Below are positions 37,680-46,254 of a DNA stretch of 47,506 nt, one piece after another. The translations under genes were made by a program, and so were the position numbers. Origin of the DNA: Salinisphaera sp. (GTDB lineage: Bacteria; Pseudomonadota; Gammaproteobacteria; Nevskiales; Salinisphaeraceae); assembly GCA_027858915.1 (NCBI GenBank), contig JAQIBT010000017.1, forward strand, positions 1-47,506, given 5' to 3'. Under the pieces are notes generated by a model. That model worked only from the letters and a program-made list of their open reading frames with translations, made no database searches and was not told where the DNA came from. Positions within the stretch are counted from its first letter, which is position 1. Each line of letters begins with the position of its first letter.

Positions 37680-39191
37680 ATGGCCGGTGCCCGCGAGACG
37701 CAGTTCCCGCAGCGCACGCCGATTCGGGCGAGGGTCGATCACGCGGTCATCATTATCGGCGCCGGATTTTCCGGCATCAACGCTGCGATCGAGCTCAAGG
37801 CGCGCGGCATCCAGGACTTTGTGTTGCTGGAACGGGCCGCCGACGTCGGCGGGACATGGCGCGATAACGTCTATCCCGGCTGTGCCTGTGATGTGCCGTC
37901 GTATCTGTATTCCTATTCCTTTGCGCCGAACATCAACTGGTCGATGACCTATTCCGGGTCGGCCGAGATCCAGAGTTATATCCGCTGCTGCGTCGACCGA
38001 TATGGGCTGACCGATCGGCTGCGCTTTGGTGTAGGCATCGTCAGAGCGGACTTTGATGTGGTCGGCGGTTTCTGGCGGCTGACCGACGCCGCCGGGCGCG
38101 TGCATACTGCGCGCGCTGTGATTTCGGCGATTGGTGGCCTCGTAGAACCCTTGATGCCCGCTTTCGCCGGCATGAACGAGTTCACCGGCGACATCATGCA
38201 TACCGCGCGCTGGAATCAAGACGTAGTGCTGTTCGGCAAGAAAGTTGTCGTGATCGGTACGGGCGCCAGTGCGATTCAGATCATTCCGTCGATTGCCGTT
38301 CAAGTCGCTGATCTGACTGTATTGCAGCGTACCGCACCCTATGTGTTGCCCAAGCTCGACCGCGCTATCCCCTCGGGCGTGAAGCAATGGTTTCGACGCC
38401 TGCCCTGGCTGCATACGCTGACTCGGCGTCTGATCCTTGGGCTTACCGAGGGCGTGATCGGTCCGGCTGTGATCCTGAACGGATTCATGGCGAAGCTGAT
38501 GACGCGCTATGCGCTAAGCCATATGCGCCGGGTGATCAGTGACCCAGCGCTGCGTGAGGTAATGACGCCCGATTACCAGGTGGGCTGCAAGCGCGTGCTG
38601 TTCTCCAGCGCGTTCTACCCGGCTATCACGCAAGACCACGTACATATCGAAACCGTCGGTCTGGAGCGGTTAACGCCTGGTGGTATCCGGCTGGCAGACG
38701 GGCGCGAGATCGATGCCGACGTCATTGTCATGGCGACCGGTTTCAAGGTGAATATCGCGAAATCGCCGTTTCCGATCGTCGGCGAGGACGGCCTGTCGCT
38801 CGAGCAGCGCTGGAGCGCTCCCGGTGGCAAGGCCTACAAGGGGGTGGCCTGCGCTGGCGTGCCCAACTGGTTCTTCATGCTGGGACCCAATACGGGCCCC
38901 GGGCATACATCGATACTCATCTATACCGAGGCCCAGGCGAGCTATATCGCGGACGCGGTCGGCGTGCTGCTCAACCAGAACCTGACCGCACTGTCGGTCA
39001 AGCCGGAAGTGATGTCGCGGTATCACCACAAGCTGCAACGTCGAATGCGCCGAACCTCCTGGACCTCGGGATGCAAGAGCTGGTATCTGGACGAACACGG
39101 TGAAAACCACACCCTGTTTCCGGGGTTGGCCAGCGAATACGCCTGGTCGATGCGGCGGTTCAAGCCGAAGGAGTACGATCTGCGCGCGTGA
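37680..39191 (+). CDS. FAD/NADPH-dependent monooxygenase (Baeyer-Villiger / flavin monooxygenase type)
   Basis: 503 residues. The FAD-binding motif GAGFSG is at 27-32, the NADPH-binding motif GTGASA at 193-198, and the Baeyer-Villiger-type fingerprint F168-x-G170-x3-H174-x3-W178 lies between them (FTGDIMHTARW). The second FAD-related segment ends DADVIVMATGFK. Such enzymes insert oxygen into ketones or oxidise soft nucleophiles; the substrate is not evident. It is followed by a period-10 repeat and a stem-loop shared with the convergent aminotransferase gene. Confidence 0.9.
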   Translation: MAGARETQFPQRTPIRARVDHAVIIIGAGFSGINAAIELKARGIQDFVLLERAADVGGTWRDNVYPGCACDVPSYLYSYSFAPNINWSMTYSGSAEIQSYIRCCVDRYGLTDRLRFGVGIVRADFDVVGGFWRLTDAAGRVHTARAVISAIGGLVEPLMPAFAGMNEFTGDIMHTARWNQDVVLFGKKVVVIGTGASAIQIIPSIAVQVADLTVLQRTAPYVLPKLDRAIPSGVKQWFRRLPWLHTLTRRLILGLTEGVIGPAVILNGFMAKLMTRYALSHMRRVISDPALREVMTPDYQVGCKRVLFSSAFYPAITQDHVHIETVGLERLTPGGIRLADGREIDADVIVMATGFKVNIAKSPFPIVGEDGLSLEQRWSAPGGKAYKGVACAGVPNWFFMLGPNTGPGHTSILIYTEAQASYIADAVGVLLNQNLTALSVKPEVMSRYHHKLQRRMRRTSWTSGCKSWYLDEHGENHTLFPGLASEYAWSMRRFKPKEYDLRA

Positions 39192-39214
39192 AGTGCAAAA
39201 GACCGAAAACGTCT

Positions 39215-39245
39215 CCGCCAATGCACGCGAATCAACGCCAATGGA
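39215..39245. repeat. Period-10 repeat after the monooxygenase gene
   Basis: CCGCCAATGC, ACGCGAATCA and ACGCCAATGG are three 10-bp units of the form CGCSAAT in a convergent intergenic gap, of the same style as the repeats at 2891 and 36814. Confidence 0.45.
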
Positions 39246-39253
39246 TAATCGAG

Positions 39254-39280
39254 CGTGGCGGAGTATCGAACTCCGCCACG
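39254..39280. terminator. Stem-loop between convergent genes (possible bidirectional terminator)
   Basis: A perfect 11-bp stem (CGTGGCGGAGT pairing with ACTCCGCCACG) with a 5-base loop sits between the monooxygenase and aminotransferase stops. Neither side has a clear U-tract, so efficiency is uncertain. Confidence 0.5.
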
Positions 39281-39290
39281 ATGTTCCCGC

Positions 39291-40481
39291 TTATTTCACG
39301 ACGTCGGCAATGGCCTTGCAGACATATTCCAGGTTCTTCGACGACAGTCCGGCGACGTTGGCACGACCCGAACCGACCATGTAGATGCTGTGCTTGTCAC
39401 GCAGAGCGTCGACCTGGTCTTTCGTCAGGCCGGTATACGAGAACATGCCGCGCTGTTCCGCGACATGGGCGAACTGCTCATCCAGCCCGTGTGGCTTCAG
39501 GCCAGCGACAAAATCCTGGCGCAGCTGATTGATGCGGTTGCGCATCTCGTCGAGTTCTTCATGCCACTGGGCGGTCAGTTCTTCCGAGTTGAAGATCGTC
39601 GCCACGATCGCGCTGCCGTGCGCGGGTGGATTGGAATAGTTCTCGCGCGCGGTGATGGCCAACTGCGAGCGCACATCTTCCATTTCTTCTGTGTTGCGGG
39701 CGATGGCAATGAAGCAGCCGGTGCGCTCGCGATAGATCCCGAAGTTCTTCGAGCAGGACTGGGTGACGATCATCTCATCCAGCTGATCGGCCAGCAGCCG
39801 CACGCCGTAGGCGTCTTCATCCAGGCCGTCGCCGAAACCCTGATAGGCAAAATCCACCAGCGGCAACAAATCGCGCTCCTGCACCACGTCCAGCACGGTC
39901 TGCCACTGTTCGTGGTTCAGGTCGAAACCGGTCGGGTTGTGGCAGCAGGCATGCAGCAACACGATGTCGCCGGTCGGAATCTGCTTGAGCGCGTCCAGCA
40001 TGCCCGCAAAGTCCAGCCGGTTGTTCTCGTCGACATACGGGTAGCGCTGGATATCCACGCCGGCGGCTTCGAATACGCCCAGATGATTCGGCCAGGTGGG
40101 GTCGGACAGCCAGATTGACTTGCCCGACAGCTGCGAGGCAATGAAGTCTGCGGCCAGGCGCAGCGCGCCGGTGCCGCCGGGCGACTGGGTCGCGCTCGCG
40201 CGATTGTCCTTCAGCACCTTGCTGTTGGCACCAAACACCGTCTTGAGCACATAGCTGCCGTAGTCAGGGTCGCCGTGCGAGCCGATATAGGCCTTGGTCT
40301 TCTCGTCCGAGATCAATTGCTTCTCGGCCTGCTTCACCGCGCGCATGATCGGCGTCACACCGTTTTCGTCGCGATAGACGCCCACGCCCAGATCTACCTT
40401 GTTGGGGTTGTCGTCCTGCTTGAATTCCTGAATCAGGCCGAGGATAGCGTCACCAGGGACGCGCTGGATCGGTTCGAACAT
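39291..40481 (-). CDS. tyrB: Aromatic-amino-acid / aspartate aminotransferase
   Basis: 396-residue fold-type I PLP aminotransferase of the AspC/TyrB group. The PLP lysine is K245 in SCSKNFGIYRERTG. Other family segments are VDLGVGVYRDENG, SPGGTGALRLAADF, WLSDPTWPNHLGVF and HACCHNPTGFD. It transfers amino groups between glutamate and aspartate or aromatic 2-keto acids; the choice between AspC and TyrB specificity cannot be read reliably. It is monocistronic and convergent with the monooxygenase. Confidence 0.92.
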   Translation of the reverse strand: MFEPIQRVPGDAILGLIQEFKQDDNPNKVDLGVGVYRDENGVTPIMRAVKQAEKQLISDEKTKAYIGSHGDPDYGSYVLKTVFGANSKVLKDNRASATQSPGGTGALRLAADFIASQLSGKSIWLSDPTWPNHLGVFEAAGVDIQRYPYVDENNRLDFAGMLDALKQIPTGDIVLLHACCHNPTGFDLNHEQWQTVLDVVQERDLLPLVDFAYQGFGDGLDEDAYGVRLLADQLDEMIVTQSCSKNFGIYRERTGCFIAIARNTEEMEDVRSQLAITARENYSNPPAHGSAIVATIFNSEELTAQWHEELDEMRNRINQLRQDFVAGLKPHGLDEQFAHVAEQRGMFSYTGLTKDQVDALRDKHSIYMVGSGRANVAGLSSKNLEYVCKAIADVVK

Positions 40482-40644
40482 GATGTGATGCCCTGTCGCG
40501 CGGCGGCGCCTGCCGCCGATGAGTTCGAGTGAGGCGCTATTCTAAACCCAAGGAGCCCGCGCCGTGGGAACCAAGTAACCTCCTGTTGTTCCAACCGCCA
40601 GAGCATGGGCGATAGGCTGTTGCCAATAATCGGAGTTGTGAGGA

Positions 40645-42069
40645 ATGGGGTGGATCAGATGGCTTGGATGTGCGCTGGCCGGCGTGATGGTGGCGTCAGG
40701 GCTGTCTGCCTGCAGCACGACGAGAACGCTCTCGCACGGCCGGTTCGACCGGATTCCGATGGTCGAACCGCACGGCGATCCAGAAGCCCTGGTGCTGCTG
40801 TTGTCCGGACTGCACGGGATTGGGCCGCGCGATCAGGCTCTGGCTCGTGCGCTGGCCAATCAGGGCGGCCTGGTGGCAATGCTGGATACGCCGGCGCTGT
40901 TGCAGAGCCTGGCCGCCGACGGCGACGACTGCAGCTATCCGGACGGCGACCTGGAGAATCTCGGCCATTACATCGAGGCGGCTTATTCGCTGCCCGGTTA
41001 TCGGCCACCGATCCTGGCCGGCGACGATATCGGAGCGACCCTGGCGATGGCCACGCTCGCTCAGGCCAACGACCAGACGTTTGCCGGCGCGATCACCACA
41101 TCCTTCAGCCCCCGGATCAATACCCCAGCGCGCCTATGCAACACCGGCGCGCTCAAGACTCAGGAAGACAAGACGGGCTTTACGGTCGCGCCGGCACCAC
41201 AGCTTGCGGTGCCCTGGTTCGATCAACAAACGGATATACCAGCACGCAATGTGCTGGCGCCCTTCGCCGCCGCCAGTGACAACGCGACGCTGCTTGCGCC
41301 CGGCATACCGCGGGTGAACGCGATGGGCGATCGCCCGCTGGCATTGGCGTTCCATCAGCTGCGGGCACGTCAGGAGGCCGAAGCGACTGCGGCGTTGCCA
41401 GCCAGCGTCGAAGACCTGCCGCTGACCCTGCTCAAGGCAGCGCCCGGCGGTGCGCATCCTCATACGATGGCGATCCTGCTGACCGGCGATGGCGGCTGGG
41501 CCGGTATCGACAAGGATATCGGTGATGCAGTGGCTGCGGCCGGTATTCCGGTGGTGGGCTTCGATACGCTGCGTTACTACTGGAAGTCGCGCTCGCCAGA
41601 AGAGTCGGCGCACGATATCTCGCGCGTGATGCGCTATTACAGCCAACAATGGCATCGGCCCAAAGTGCTGTTGATCGGCTATTCGCGCGGCGCCGATGTG
41701 CTGCCCTTCATCATCAACCGGCTGCCGGCGGATCAGCGTCAATCGATCGAGCGTGCCGTGATGCTGGCGCTCGGCTCGCACATCACTTTCGAATTCGAGA
41801 TCAAATCCTGGTTCGGTTTTTCCGGCGACGGCATACCGGTCACCCCGGAAGCGGCCGCCTTGCCGGCCGGGCTGGGGCTGTGCATCTACGGCACCGACGA
41901 CGACGACAGTATCTGCCAGCGGCTCGACCCGGCCCGGATGCAGCAGATTCCGCTGGCCGGCGGCCATCATTTTGACGGCGGCTATGAAGAGATCGCACGG
42001 CTCATTCTGAATAATCTGTCCCCGGCGGTCGGGATTGACAGGCCCAGCGTGGCGACCACCAAGCCGTGA
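40645..42069 (+). CDS. acvB: AcvB/VirJ-family lipoprotein hydrolase
   Basis: 474 residues with a lipoprotein signal (hydrophobic stretch ending LSAC, lipidated C23). Two alpha/beta-hydrolase-like halves are present: the first (about 40-230) is degenerate, with GDDIGA where a nucleophile elbow would be. The second (about 270-460) is the VirJ domain with LTGDGGWAGID (279-289) and the elbow GYSRGAD with S347, plus the His in PLAGGHHFDGGY. In Agrobacterium AcvB is a periplasmic lysyl-phosphatidylglycerol hydrolase. Here it is followed without a gap by a second, VirJ-only gene. Confidence 0.9.
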   Translation: MGWIRWLGCALAGVMVASGLSACSTTRTLSHGRFDRIPMVEPHGDPEALVLLLSGLHGIGPRDQALARALANQGGLVAMLDTPALLQSLAADGDDCSYPDGDLENLGHYIEAAYSLPGYRPPILAGDDIGATLAMATLAQANDQTFAGAITTSFSPRINTPARLCNTGALKTQEDKTGFTVAPAPQLAVPWFDQQTDIPARNVLAPFAAASDNATLLAPGIPRVNAMGDRPLALAFHQLRARQEAEATAALPASVEDLPLTLLKAAPGGAHPHTMAILLTGDGGWAGIDKDIGDAVAAAGIPVVGFDTLRYYWKSRSPEESAHDISRVMRYYSQQWHRPKVLLIGYSRGADVLPFIINRLPADQRQSIERAVMLALGSHITFEFEIKSWFGFSGDGIPVTPEAAALPAGLGLCIYGTDDDDSICQRLDPARMQQIPLAGGHHFDGGYEEIARLILNNLSPAVGIDRPSVATTKP

Positions 42070-42743
42070 GCCGCCACATCCTGGGCCTGCCGTTGATCGA
42101 CTGTCCATTGCCTGGCGGCACACCGACGAGCGATACGTTCGCGATCTTCTTTTCCGGCGATGGCGGCTGGGCGCGCTTCGAGCGTGGCATTGCACGCCGG
42201 CTGGTGGCTGCCGGCATGCCGGTCGTCGGCTGGAGTGCGTTTCGCTATCTGTGGCGGCAACGCACGCCGGACAGCGTGGCGGCGGATCTGTCGCGCGTCA
42301 TCCAGGCCTACGGCCAGGCCTGGCAATGTCGGCGCGTCGTGCTGGTGGGTTTCTCGCGCGGTGCCGATCTCCTGCCGTTTGCGTTCAATCGCCTGCCGGG
42401 TGTCGAGCAGGCGCGTGTGGTGCAGATCGTGTTACTGGGGATTGCGCCGCAGGTGGCGTTTCGTTATCGGCTGCGCGACTGGCTGCGCATCGGCCGTCCG
42501 CCACCCAGGCGCAATGTGTTGATGGAACTGGCCCAGTTGCCGGCATCGATCACGCTATGCGTGAACGGACAAGACGACACCGAGGCCGCCAGCGATACCG
42601 CGTTGTCGGCCACGGGTATCGAGGTTCAGCACTGGCCGGGTGGTCATCACATCGGGCGCGATCACGTCGGCCTGGCGTGGCTTATCAGCCAGCGCAGCGG
42701 CCATCGTAACGGCCATCGTAACGGCTTGACGCCAAGTCGATAA
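42066..42743 (+). CDS. Second VirJ-domain hydrolase, single-domain, no signal peptide
   Basis: 225 residues corresponding to only the C-terminal VirJ domain of the preceding protein: FFSGDGGWARFER (28-40), elbow GFSRGAD with S97, and a terminal WPGGHHIGRDH. No signal peptide or lipobox is visible from the GTG start, which overlaps the acvB stop by 4 bases, so it may be cytoplasmic unless another start is used. It probably arose by tandem duplication of the VirJ half. The C-terminus carries a 12-bp tandem duplication coding HRNGHRNG. Confidence 0.85.
   Translation: MSRHILGLPLIDCPLPGGTPTSDTFAIFFSGDGGWARFERGIARRLVAAGMPVVGWSAFRYLWRQRTPDSVAADLSRVIQAYGQAWQCRRVVLVGFSRGADLLPFAFNRLPGVEQARVVQIVLLGIAPQVAFRYRLRDWLRIGRPPPRRNVLMELAQLPASITLCVNGQDDTEAASDTALSATGIEVQHWPGGHHIGRDHVGLAWLISQRSGHRNGHRNGLTPSR
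42699..42722 (+). repeat. 12-bp tandem duplication in the second VirJ gene
   Basis: GGCCATCGTAAC occurs twice in tandem and in frame, encoding repeated Gly-His-Arg-Asn near the C-terminus. It is a likely slippage product. Confidence 0.85.
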
Positions 42744-42971
42744 AAACATGCACGCCGGTGAGCCATCGCGGCGCATATCGGGTGCTGTCGAGCCCGGCGC
42801 GATACCCGCGACAGGCAAACCGTTAAGACATCGCATTCTTGCCGCTTATTCAACGCTTTGCCTCGCAGGGGCGCCAGTATCATCGGCTCATGCCCTGTGG
42901 CCCACGTGATACGAGAGGACGTATCGCCGGTGGCTGACGTCTTTTCACTACCTTCGAGGTGAAGCCGCCTG

Positions 42972-44216
42972 ATGTCTTCTGTTCACCACGCTGCGGCTAC
43001 TGAGTTTCTCGGTCTTGCCCCCTTTCTGCGCAAGAGCATCCACAACGTCGATCTGCAGCCTTTGGCTCAGGAGTGGATTGCGCTTGCCGAAGCCAATTCC
43101 GATGACGCCAATCTGTGGATGAATCTGGCCACGCTGATGCTGTGTCTGGGTGCGCGCGAACTGGGCCTGGATATTCAGGCCCAGGCACTGGCAATGCAGC
43201 AGCGTTTTTCCATGCCGGCCGCTCAACAGCCGGCGAGACTGCGTGTCCTGCTGCTGATGGCCCCGGGCGATCTGGCGGCCAACATGCCGCTGGACTGCCT
43301 GCTCGAAGACAGTGACATCGATCTCGAGTACTACTTTGTCCTGCCCTTCGAGGCACTGGAAAAAGCCTTGCTGCCCGACCATGACCTGGTCATCCTGGGG
43401 ATGAGCGATTCCGACGACAATCGACCCATCCTCGAGGCCATCACGCCCGTGCTGAAAGACTGGCCCAGACCCTTGTTGAACAGGCCATCGGCCGTGGCCA
43501 ACACAGAGCGCGAGCGGGCCAGTCAGCTGCTGCAAGGCGTGCCCGGGCTGATAATGCCGCCGACGCTGGCCGTCATGCGTGACGCACTGCAACGCATCGC
43601 GGCCGAAGATACCCCAATCACCGCGGCATGCGAGGGCATGAATTTTCCGGTCATCGTGCGTCCGCGAGACTCCCACGGCGGGCACGGTCTCGCCCGATTG
43701 GACGATCCCGAGATGCTGGCCGAATATCTCGCAGGTATCGACGGCGAGCATTTCACAATCTCTCCGTTCATCGACTATCGCAACGAAGACGGCCTTTACG
43801 CCAAGTATCGGGTGGTGCTGGTCGACGGCGTGCCCTTTGCCAGTCACATGGCAATTTCCGAGCATTGGATGATTCACTACGTCAACGCCGGCATGTACGA
43901 AGATAGCGCCAAACGCGCCCAGGAAGCCGCCTGGATGGCTTCGTTCGATGACTTTGCGGCTCGCCACCAACCGGCCCTCAATGCCATCTATGAGCGCACG
44001 GCGCTGGATTATGTCTGCATCGATTGCGCGCAGACCCGCGATGGCCAACTGTTGGTCTTCGAGGTGGATCACGCCATGGTGGTTCATGCCATGGACTCCG
44101 CCGAGCTGTTCCCTCACAAGCAGGAGCACATGGCCAAGGCAAAGACCGCATTGCGCAATTTCCTGCTGCGGCGTGCCGAGACAGAAGACGCTCGCACCAC
44201 AGGCGAGCCGGCATGA
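42972..44216 (+). CDS. ATP-grasp-like protein with an N-terminal helical (TPR-like) region, function unknown
   Basis: 414 residues, cytoplasmic. The N-terminus (about 1-80) is helical with a TPR-like feel (EWIALAEANSDDANLWMNLATLMLCLGARELGLDIQAQALAMQ). A Rossmann-like segment follows (RLRVLLLMAPGDLAANMPLDCLL). The C-terminal half resembles an ATP-grasp domain: FPVIVRPRDSHGGHGLARL (lysine/arginine strand and glycine-rich loop), then YAKYRVVLVDGVPFASHMAISEHWMIHY and a metal-binding-type LLVFEVDHAMVVHAMD. It would be expected to form an amide or similar bond using ATP. GAGG lies about 12 bases before the ATG. Its stop overlaps the start of the SerC-type gene by 4 bases, so the two are made together. 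The pathway is not known to me. Confidence 0.8.
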   Translation: MSSVHHAAATEFLGLAPFLRKSIHNVDLQPLAQEWIALAEANSDDANLWMNLATLMLCLGARELGLDIQAQALAMQQRFSMPAAQQPARLRVLLLMAPGDLAANMPLDCLLEDSDIDLEYYFVLPFEALEKALLPDHDLVILGMSDSDDNRPILEAITPVLKDWPRPLLNRPSAVANTERERASQLLQGVPGLIMPPTLAVMRDALQRIAAEDTPITAACEGMNFPVIVRPRDSHGGHGLARLDDPEMLAEYLAGIDGEHFTISPFIDYRNEDGLYAKYRVVLVDGVPFASHMAISEHWMIHYVNAGMYEDSAKRAQEAAWMASFDDFAARHQPALNAIYERTALDYVCIDCAQTRDGQLLVFEVDHAMVVHAMDSAELFPHKQEHMAKAKTALRNFLLRRAETEDARTTGEPA

Positions 44217-45313
44217 ATCCGCGTAATGCCATGAACTTCTCCGGTGGCCCCGGGGCGCTACCGGAAAGTGTGCTGCGCGAGGTGCAGCAGGCGATCATGG
44301 AGGTGCCCGAGGTCGGGCTGTCGGTCCTCGGGATCAGCCATCGCTCCGACTGGTTTGCCGGCGTGGTCGAGGAACTGGAGACCAACATTCGCCGCTTGCT
44401 CGGGGTAGGCAACGACTACCACGTGCTGCTGTTGCAGGGCGGCGCGACGCAACAATTCAGCATGGTGCCGATGAGCCTGCTGCCGCCCGACGGCGCACCG
44501 GCAGATTATCTGCATACCGGTTACTGGAGCGGCAAGGTGCTCCCGTCAGCGCGTCGCGAGGGGCCGATACGGGTAGCGTGGAGCGGCGAGCCCGATGGAT
44601 TCCGGCATCTGCCTAGCGACGAAGAGCTCGCGCTGAACGCCGATGCGCCTTATCTCCACTATGTCTCCAACGAGACAGTAGAAGGGCTGCAGTTCCACCG
44701 CCTGCTCGGGCACGACCACGTACTGCGGATATGCGACATGTCGTCAGACTTCCTGTCGCGGCCGGTCGAAGCACAGCGTTTCGGCTTGATCTATGCCCAT
44801 GCCCAGAAAAACGTCGGCCCGGCTGGGGTGACCGTCGTCGTGGTGCGTGATGACCTCCTGGAAGACGCACCGCAAGACCTGCCCGACTTTCTCGACTATC
44901 GCAGCCAAGCCCGCGCGCACTCTATCCTCAATACGCCGCCGGTGTTTGCTATCTACGTGGTCTTGCTGGTCACTCGCTGGCTGATGCAAGAGGTTGGCGG
45001 TCTGGCCGCCATGGCGGCGATCAATCAACAGAAAGCAGCAAGGCTCTACGAAGTGCTGGACGAGAGCCACGGCTTTTACTGTGGGCGAGCGGCGAAGCAG
45101 GATCGCTCGTTGATGAACGTGGCCTTCAACCTGCCAGACCAGGCATTGGAGCAGCGCTTTCTTGCCGAGGCACAGGCCGCCGGCTTCTCCGGGCTCAAGG
45201 GGCATCGGGCTGTCGGCGGCATGCGCGCGTCGATCTACAACGCGGTAACGCTCGAGGCAGTTGAACAACTGGCCGACTTCATGGACAGGTTTCGGCGTAC
45301 TCAGCAGCGCTGA
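44213..45313 (+). CDS. serC: Phosphoserine aminotransferase family protein (SerC type)
   Basis: 366 residues from the ATG at 44213. It opens MNFSGGPGALPESVLREVQ; PLP lysine K199 lies in AHAQKNVGPAG; H43/R44 in SHRSDWF and the C-terminal GHRAVGGMRASIYNA match the phosphate-gripping residues of SerC. It therefore looks able to convert 3-phosphohydroxypyruvate and glutamate to phosphoserine. The coupling to an ATP-grasp-like gene instead of aroA, hisC or serA is unusual and suggests a specialised copy, or supply of an amino-acid substrate to the partner. An upstream in-frame start at 44024 lies inside the ATP-grasp gene and is rejected. Confidence 0.9.
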   Translation: MNPRNAMNFSGGPGALPESVLREVQQAIMEVPEVGLSVLGISHRSDWFAGVVEELETNIRRLLGVGNDYHVLLLQGGATQQFSMVPMSLLPPDGAPADYLHTGYWSGKVLPSARREGPIRVAWSGEPDGFRHLPSDEELALNADAPYLHYVSNETVEGLQFHRLLGHDHVLRICDMSSDFLSRPVEAQRFGLIYAHAQKNVGPAGVTVVVVRDDLLEDAPQDLPDFLDYRSQARAHSILNTPPVFAIYVVLLVTRWLMQEVGGLAAMAAINQQKAARLYEVLDESHGFYCGRAAKQDRSLMNVAFNLPDQALEQRFLAEAQAAGFSGLKGHRAVGGMRASIYNAVTLEAVEQLADFMDRFRRTQQR

Positions 45314-45415
45314 CGCCGATCGAGACGGCCAGTACGCTGTGTTTAGCCATACCGGTCGCCAAGCCCGCGTCGGGCCGACACAATAACGACTTGAGTTCCA
45401 CGGTTTTCTACCCGC

Positions 45416-45525
45416 ATGTCCCATCTGCCCGTTCGTCTAGCCGTCTTCGACGTCAACGGCACGCTCATCACCGATCCATCGCAACGCACGCTGGATGCTG
45501 CCGATATCGCCATCCCCGCGCCGCG
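45416..45525 (+). pseudogene. N-terminal stub of a HAD-like hydrolase gene cut by a repeat element
   Basis: The frame starts SHLPVRLAVFDVNGTLITDPSQRTLDAADIAIPAP. VFDVNGTL resembles HAD motif I (nucleophile Asp, with Asn in place of the second Asp). About 37 codons in, it runs into the inverted-repeat element at 45526 and stops at 45568. The rest of the HAD gene is not visible after the element. Confidence 0.55.
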
Positions 45526-45702
45526 AGTGTCCTGTCACGGGTATTTTGTCGCCCCACATGCCATGTGAAAAAAAGGAGCGCCTGTGTGTCCCAATCACCG
45601 CGTTGCGTTCCTTTGCCATGGCGAGCCATGACGCAGTCGCGCGCCTTGTGCCTGGAACACACAGGCGCTCTGAATACGGCAAAATACCCGTGGCAGGACA
45701 CT
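45526..45702. mobile_element. MITE-like element, second copy of the AGTGTCCTG family
   Basis: A 177-bp segment with about 27-bp inverted ends (AGTGTCCTGTCACGGG left; AGTGTCCTGCCACGGG on the other strand at the right; both followed by TATTTTG). The centre has GCCATGGCGAGCCATGAC, like the CATGGCTAAAGCCATGAC centre of the element at 5141. No target duplication is obvious. It interrupts the HAD-like stub. Confidence 0.75.
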
Positions 45703-45923
45703 GGGCCAGGCCTTGTCGCACTACGTCGCCGCTGGCGGCTGTGTGCATGTCTACACCCAGCAAGACTGGTACGCCTTCGGCCCGGACGCACGTATCGACA
45801 ACGAAGCCAGTGGCAAGGACGCCGCACCCAGCTTCCAGCGGTATGGATCGCGAATACCGTGCATCGCCCTGCATGTACTCGATTTCGCGAGCCATCACCA
45901 AAAAATCATGACCAGCCATGAGG
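45703..45923 (+). pseudogene. Unidentified coding remnant after the element
   Basis: One frame reads GQALSHYVAAGGCVHVYTQQDWYAFGPDARIDNEASGKDAAPSFQRYGSRIPCIALHVLDFASHH with protein-like composition, then fades into an AT-rich stretch that is unlike coding sequence. It has no start of its own and does not continue the HAD-like stub. I do not recognise the family. Confidence 0.35.
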
Positions 45924-46140
45924 GACCGAGCGGTATCAGATTTGACTCAGCGCTGCTTTTTAGCGTGTCCCCGGCCTTCTCAAGGGTGTCGAAAATTATT
46001 ACAAATGGTAGGTCGCCCCCACTGTCAGACTACCTGTCTGTTCCAATGCAGGCCGAGTTCTTTATTTTTTGTCAATTTTATTATCTTGATTTCCAGTCGG
46101 TTGTACATTTTTCCTGACATGCGCCGATAATATTATCGAT
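45924..46140. other. AT-rich non-coding stretch
   Basis: Much lower GC than the rest of the window, with T-rich runs, and no credible gene. It ends in the palindrome CGATAATATTATCG at 46125-46138, just before the sigma-54 promoter. It may be imported DNA or an upstream activating region. Confidence 0.5.
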
Positions 46141-46141
46141 C

Positions 46142-46157
46142 TGGCGCAGGCCTTGCT
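46142..46157 (+). promoter_or_regulatory. Sigma-54 (-24/-12) promoter of the PEP-CTERM gene
   Basis: TGGCGCAGGCCTTGCT matches the RpoN consensus TGGCAC-N5-TTGCW at all but one position and has the required 10 bases between GG (46143-46144) and GC (46155-46156). It is 98 bp before the ATG of the PEP-CTERM protein. Several PEP-CTERM genes are known to use sigma-54 with the PrsK/PrsR two-component system. Confidence 0.65.
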
Positions 46158-46254
46158 TCAGCATTGATACGGGCCGTTTTAATCGAGCCTGGGGAACTAT
46201 AAACAACAAGGCGCCTCCGCAAACAAAGGCGGCCGCGCATCAGAGGTCACGTCA

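Noticed and set aside
42744-42971. Possible gene or RNA between the VirJ pair and the ATP-grasp gene
   Set aside because: No convincing frame, hairpin plus U-tract or RNA signature was seen in these 228 bases.
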